Shown: positions 63,352 through 64,000 of the stretch, piece after piece
Numbering within the stretch: position 1 is the stretch's first letter
Layout: every line of letters starts with the position of its first letter
From: Pseudomonas guariconensis
Lineage (GTDB): Bacteria > Pseudomonadota > Gammaproteobacteria > Pseudomonadales > Pseudomonadaceae
Assembly (NCBI RefSeq): GCF_900102675.1
Contig: NZ_FMYX01000001.1
Location: forward strand, 550,001-614,000
Length of the DNA: 64,000 nucleotides
Reading direction: 5' to 3'
Position numbers and translations under genes: made by a program
The notes under the pieces: generated by a model
What the model was told of the DNA's origin: nothing
The model's input: only the letters and a program-made list of their open reading frames with translations
The model's database searches: none

Positions 63352-64000
63352 ATGCAAGACCTCAATGACCTCTTCTATTTCGCCCGCGTGGTCGAAGCAG
63401 GCGGTTTCGCCGCGGCGGGCCGCCAGTTGGGCATTCCCAAGTCGCGTCTGTCGCGGCGCATCGCCGAGCTGGAAGAACGCTTGGGCACGCGCCTTCTGCA
63501 GCGCACCACCCGACAACTGAAGCTCACCGCCGTGGGCGAGCGCTACCTGCAGCATTGCCAGGCCATGCTGCTGGAGGCCGAGGCCGCGGACGAAGCGGTG
63601 GCGAGCATGAGCAGCGAACCGCGCGGGCGTCTGCGGGTGTCGTGCCCGGTGGCGCTGGCCCATGCGTTCCTGCCGGATGTGGTCAGCCGGTTTCTTGAGC
63701 AGTATCCGTTGGTGCAATTGGATTTGGTCCTGCTCAATCGGCGGGTCGATCTGATTTCCGAAGGGGTCGACGTGGCCCTGCGCGTGCGTGACCTAGGTGA
63801 TGAGGACCCGGCCTTGGTCACTCGCCGCCTGCGCCCGGCGCAAACTCACCTGGTGGCCGCGCCGGGCTTTGCCGACCACTTGCGCGAGCCGTCGGAACTG
63901 GCCGGTTTGCCTGTGCTTGGTGCGGCGGAGGCAGATCGGTTGGTGCATCTGCGCCTGATCGGCCCTGGCGGACAGCAACAGGAGCTCGCCCTGGAACCGC
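63352..64000 (+). CDS. LysR-family regulator divergent from azoR (cut by window)
   Basis: Open frame from ATG 63352 to the window end, 216 codons with no stop. It starts MQDLNDLFYFARVVEAGGFA; the helix-turn-helix is in the AAGRQLGIPKSRLSRRIAEL stretch, and the effector domain begins near RGRLRVSCPVALAHAFLP. Divergence from the azoreductase suggests it controls that gene. The C-terminal part is outside the window. Confidence 0.88.
   Translation, partial: MQDLNDLFYFARVVEAGGFAAAGRQLGIPKSRLSRRIAELEERLGTRLLQRTTRQLKLTAVGERYLQHCQAMLLEAEAADEAVASMSSEPRGRLRVSCPVALAHAFLPDVVSRFLEQYPLVQLDLVLLNRRVDLISEGVDVALRVRDLGDEDPALVTRRLRPAQTHLVAAPGFADHLREPSELAGLPVLGAAEADRLVHLRLIGPGGQQQELALEP

Overview
The window is a high-GC, gene-dense stretch of a Pseudomonas chromosome, most likely the P. 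putida group. Support: a pseudomonad gene set (gamma-glutamylated polyamine catabolism, LigD/Ku end joining, a 3-hydroxybutyrate cluster under a sigma-54 activator, a BdlA-like transducer), ATGA/TGATG gene overlaps, and several P. putida-type REP palindromes. I see no tRNA, rRNA or CRISPR array. One gene is cut at each end (AraC-type at 1, LysR-type at 64000).

Layout. 1-4.6 kb: polyamine use (AraC regulator, gamma-glutamylpolyamine synthetase, periplasmic binding protein, FAD oxidase). 4.8-9 kb: PhoD-type phosphatase, L-serine dehydratase and its divergent LysR regulator. 9.1-13 kb: a DUF72 protein and an overlapping phosphodiesterase / cardiolipin synthase / UPF0104 operon, like E. coli ybhP-ybhO-ybhN. 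13-29.4 kb: a stress-like block with metallothionein, LigD, convergent Ku, small Cys-rich and KGG proteins, SDR, CinA, DUF421 and a Dyp peroxidase. It holds two uncharacterised enzyme operons: acyl-CoA dehydrogenase-like / PIG-L deacetylase / NodS-like methyltransferase / GT2 behind ligD, and lipoprotein / haem-oxygenase-like iron enzyme / methyltransferase / GCS2 ligase on the minus strand.

29.5-46.4 kb: bile-acid-type symporter, valine-type acyl-CoA catabolism genes, then a DAHP synthase preceded by two aromatic-rich leader peptides and a mutually exclusive hairpin set that reads as an attenuator. Next come a small parvulin, yejABE-like transporter genes without an ATPase, and a PAS/sigma-54 activator with palindromic sites and a -24/-12 promoter in front of permease, 3-hydroxybutyrate dehydrogenase, ecotin and acetoacetyl-CoA synthetase. 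46.4-50.9 kb: AraC regulator between two LysE exporters, phosphatase, DUF3016, nitrilase, Ogt. 50.9-58.5 kb: accessory patch of small hypotheticals, an InaA-like kinase, then an AT-richer EAL / BdlA-like pair ending in a frameshifted tyrosine-recombinase remnant. 58.5-64 kb: ABC-F ATPase, MFS transporter, hydrolase, azoreductase and its divergent LysR regulator.

The best candidates for undescribed biology are the tandem-leader attenuator of the DAHP synthase gene (33.0-33.5 kb), the Nod-factor-like enzyme set translationally coupled behind ligD (17.5-20.6 kb), and the iron enzyme / methyltransferase / ligase operon (24.4-28.0 kb).
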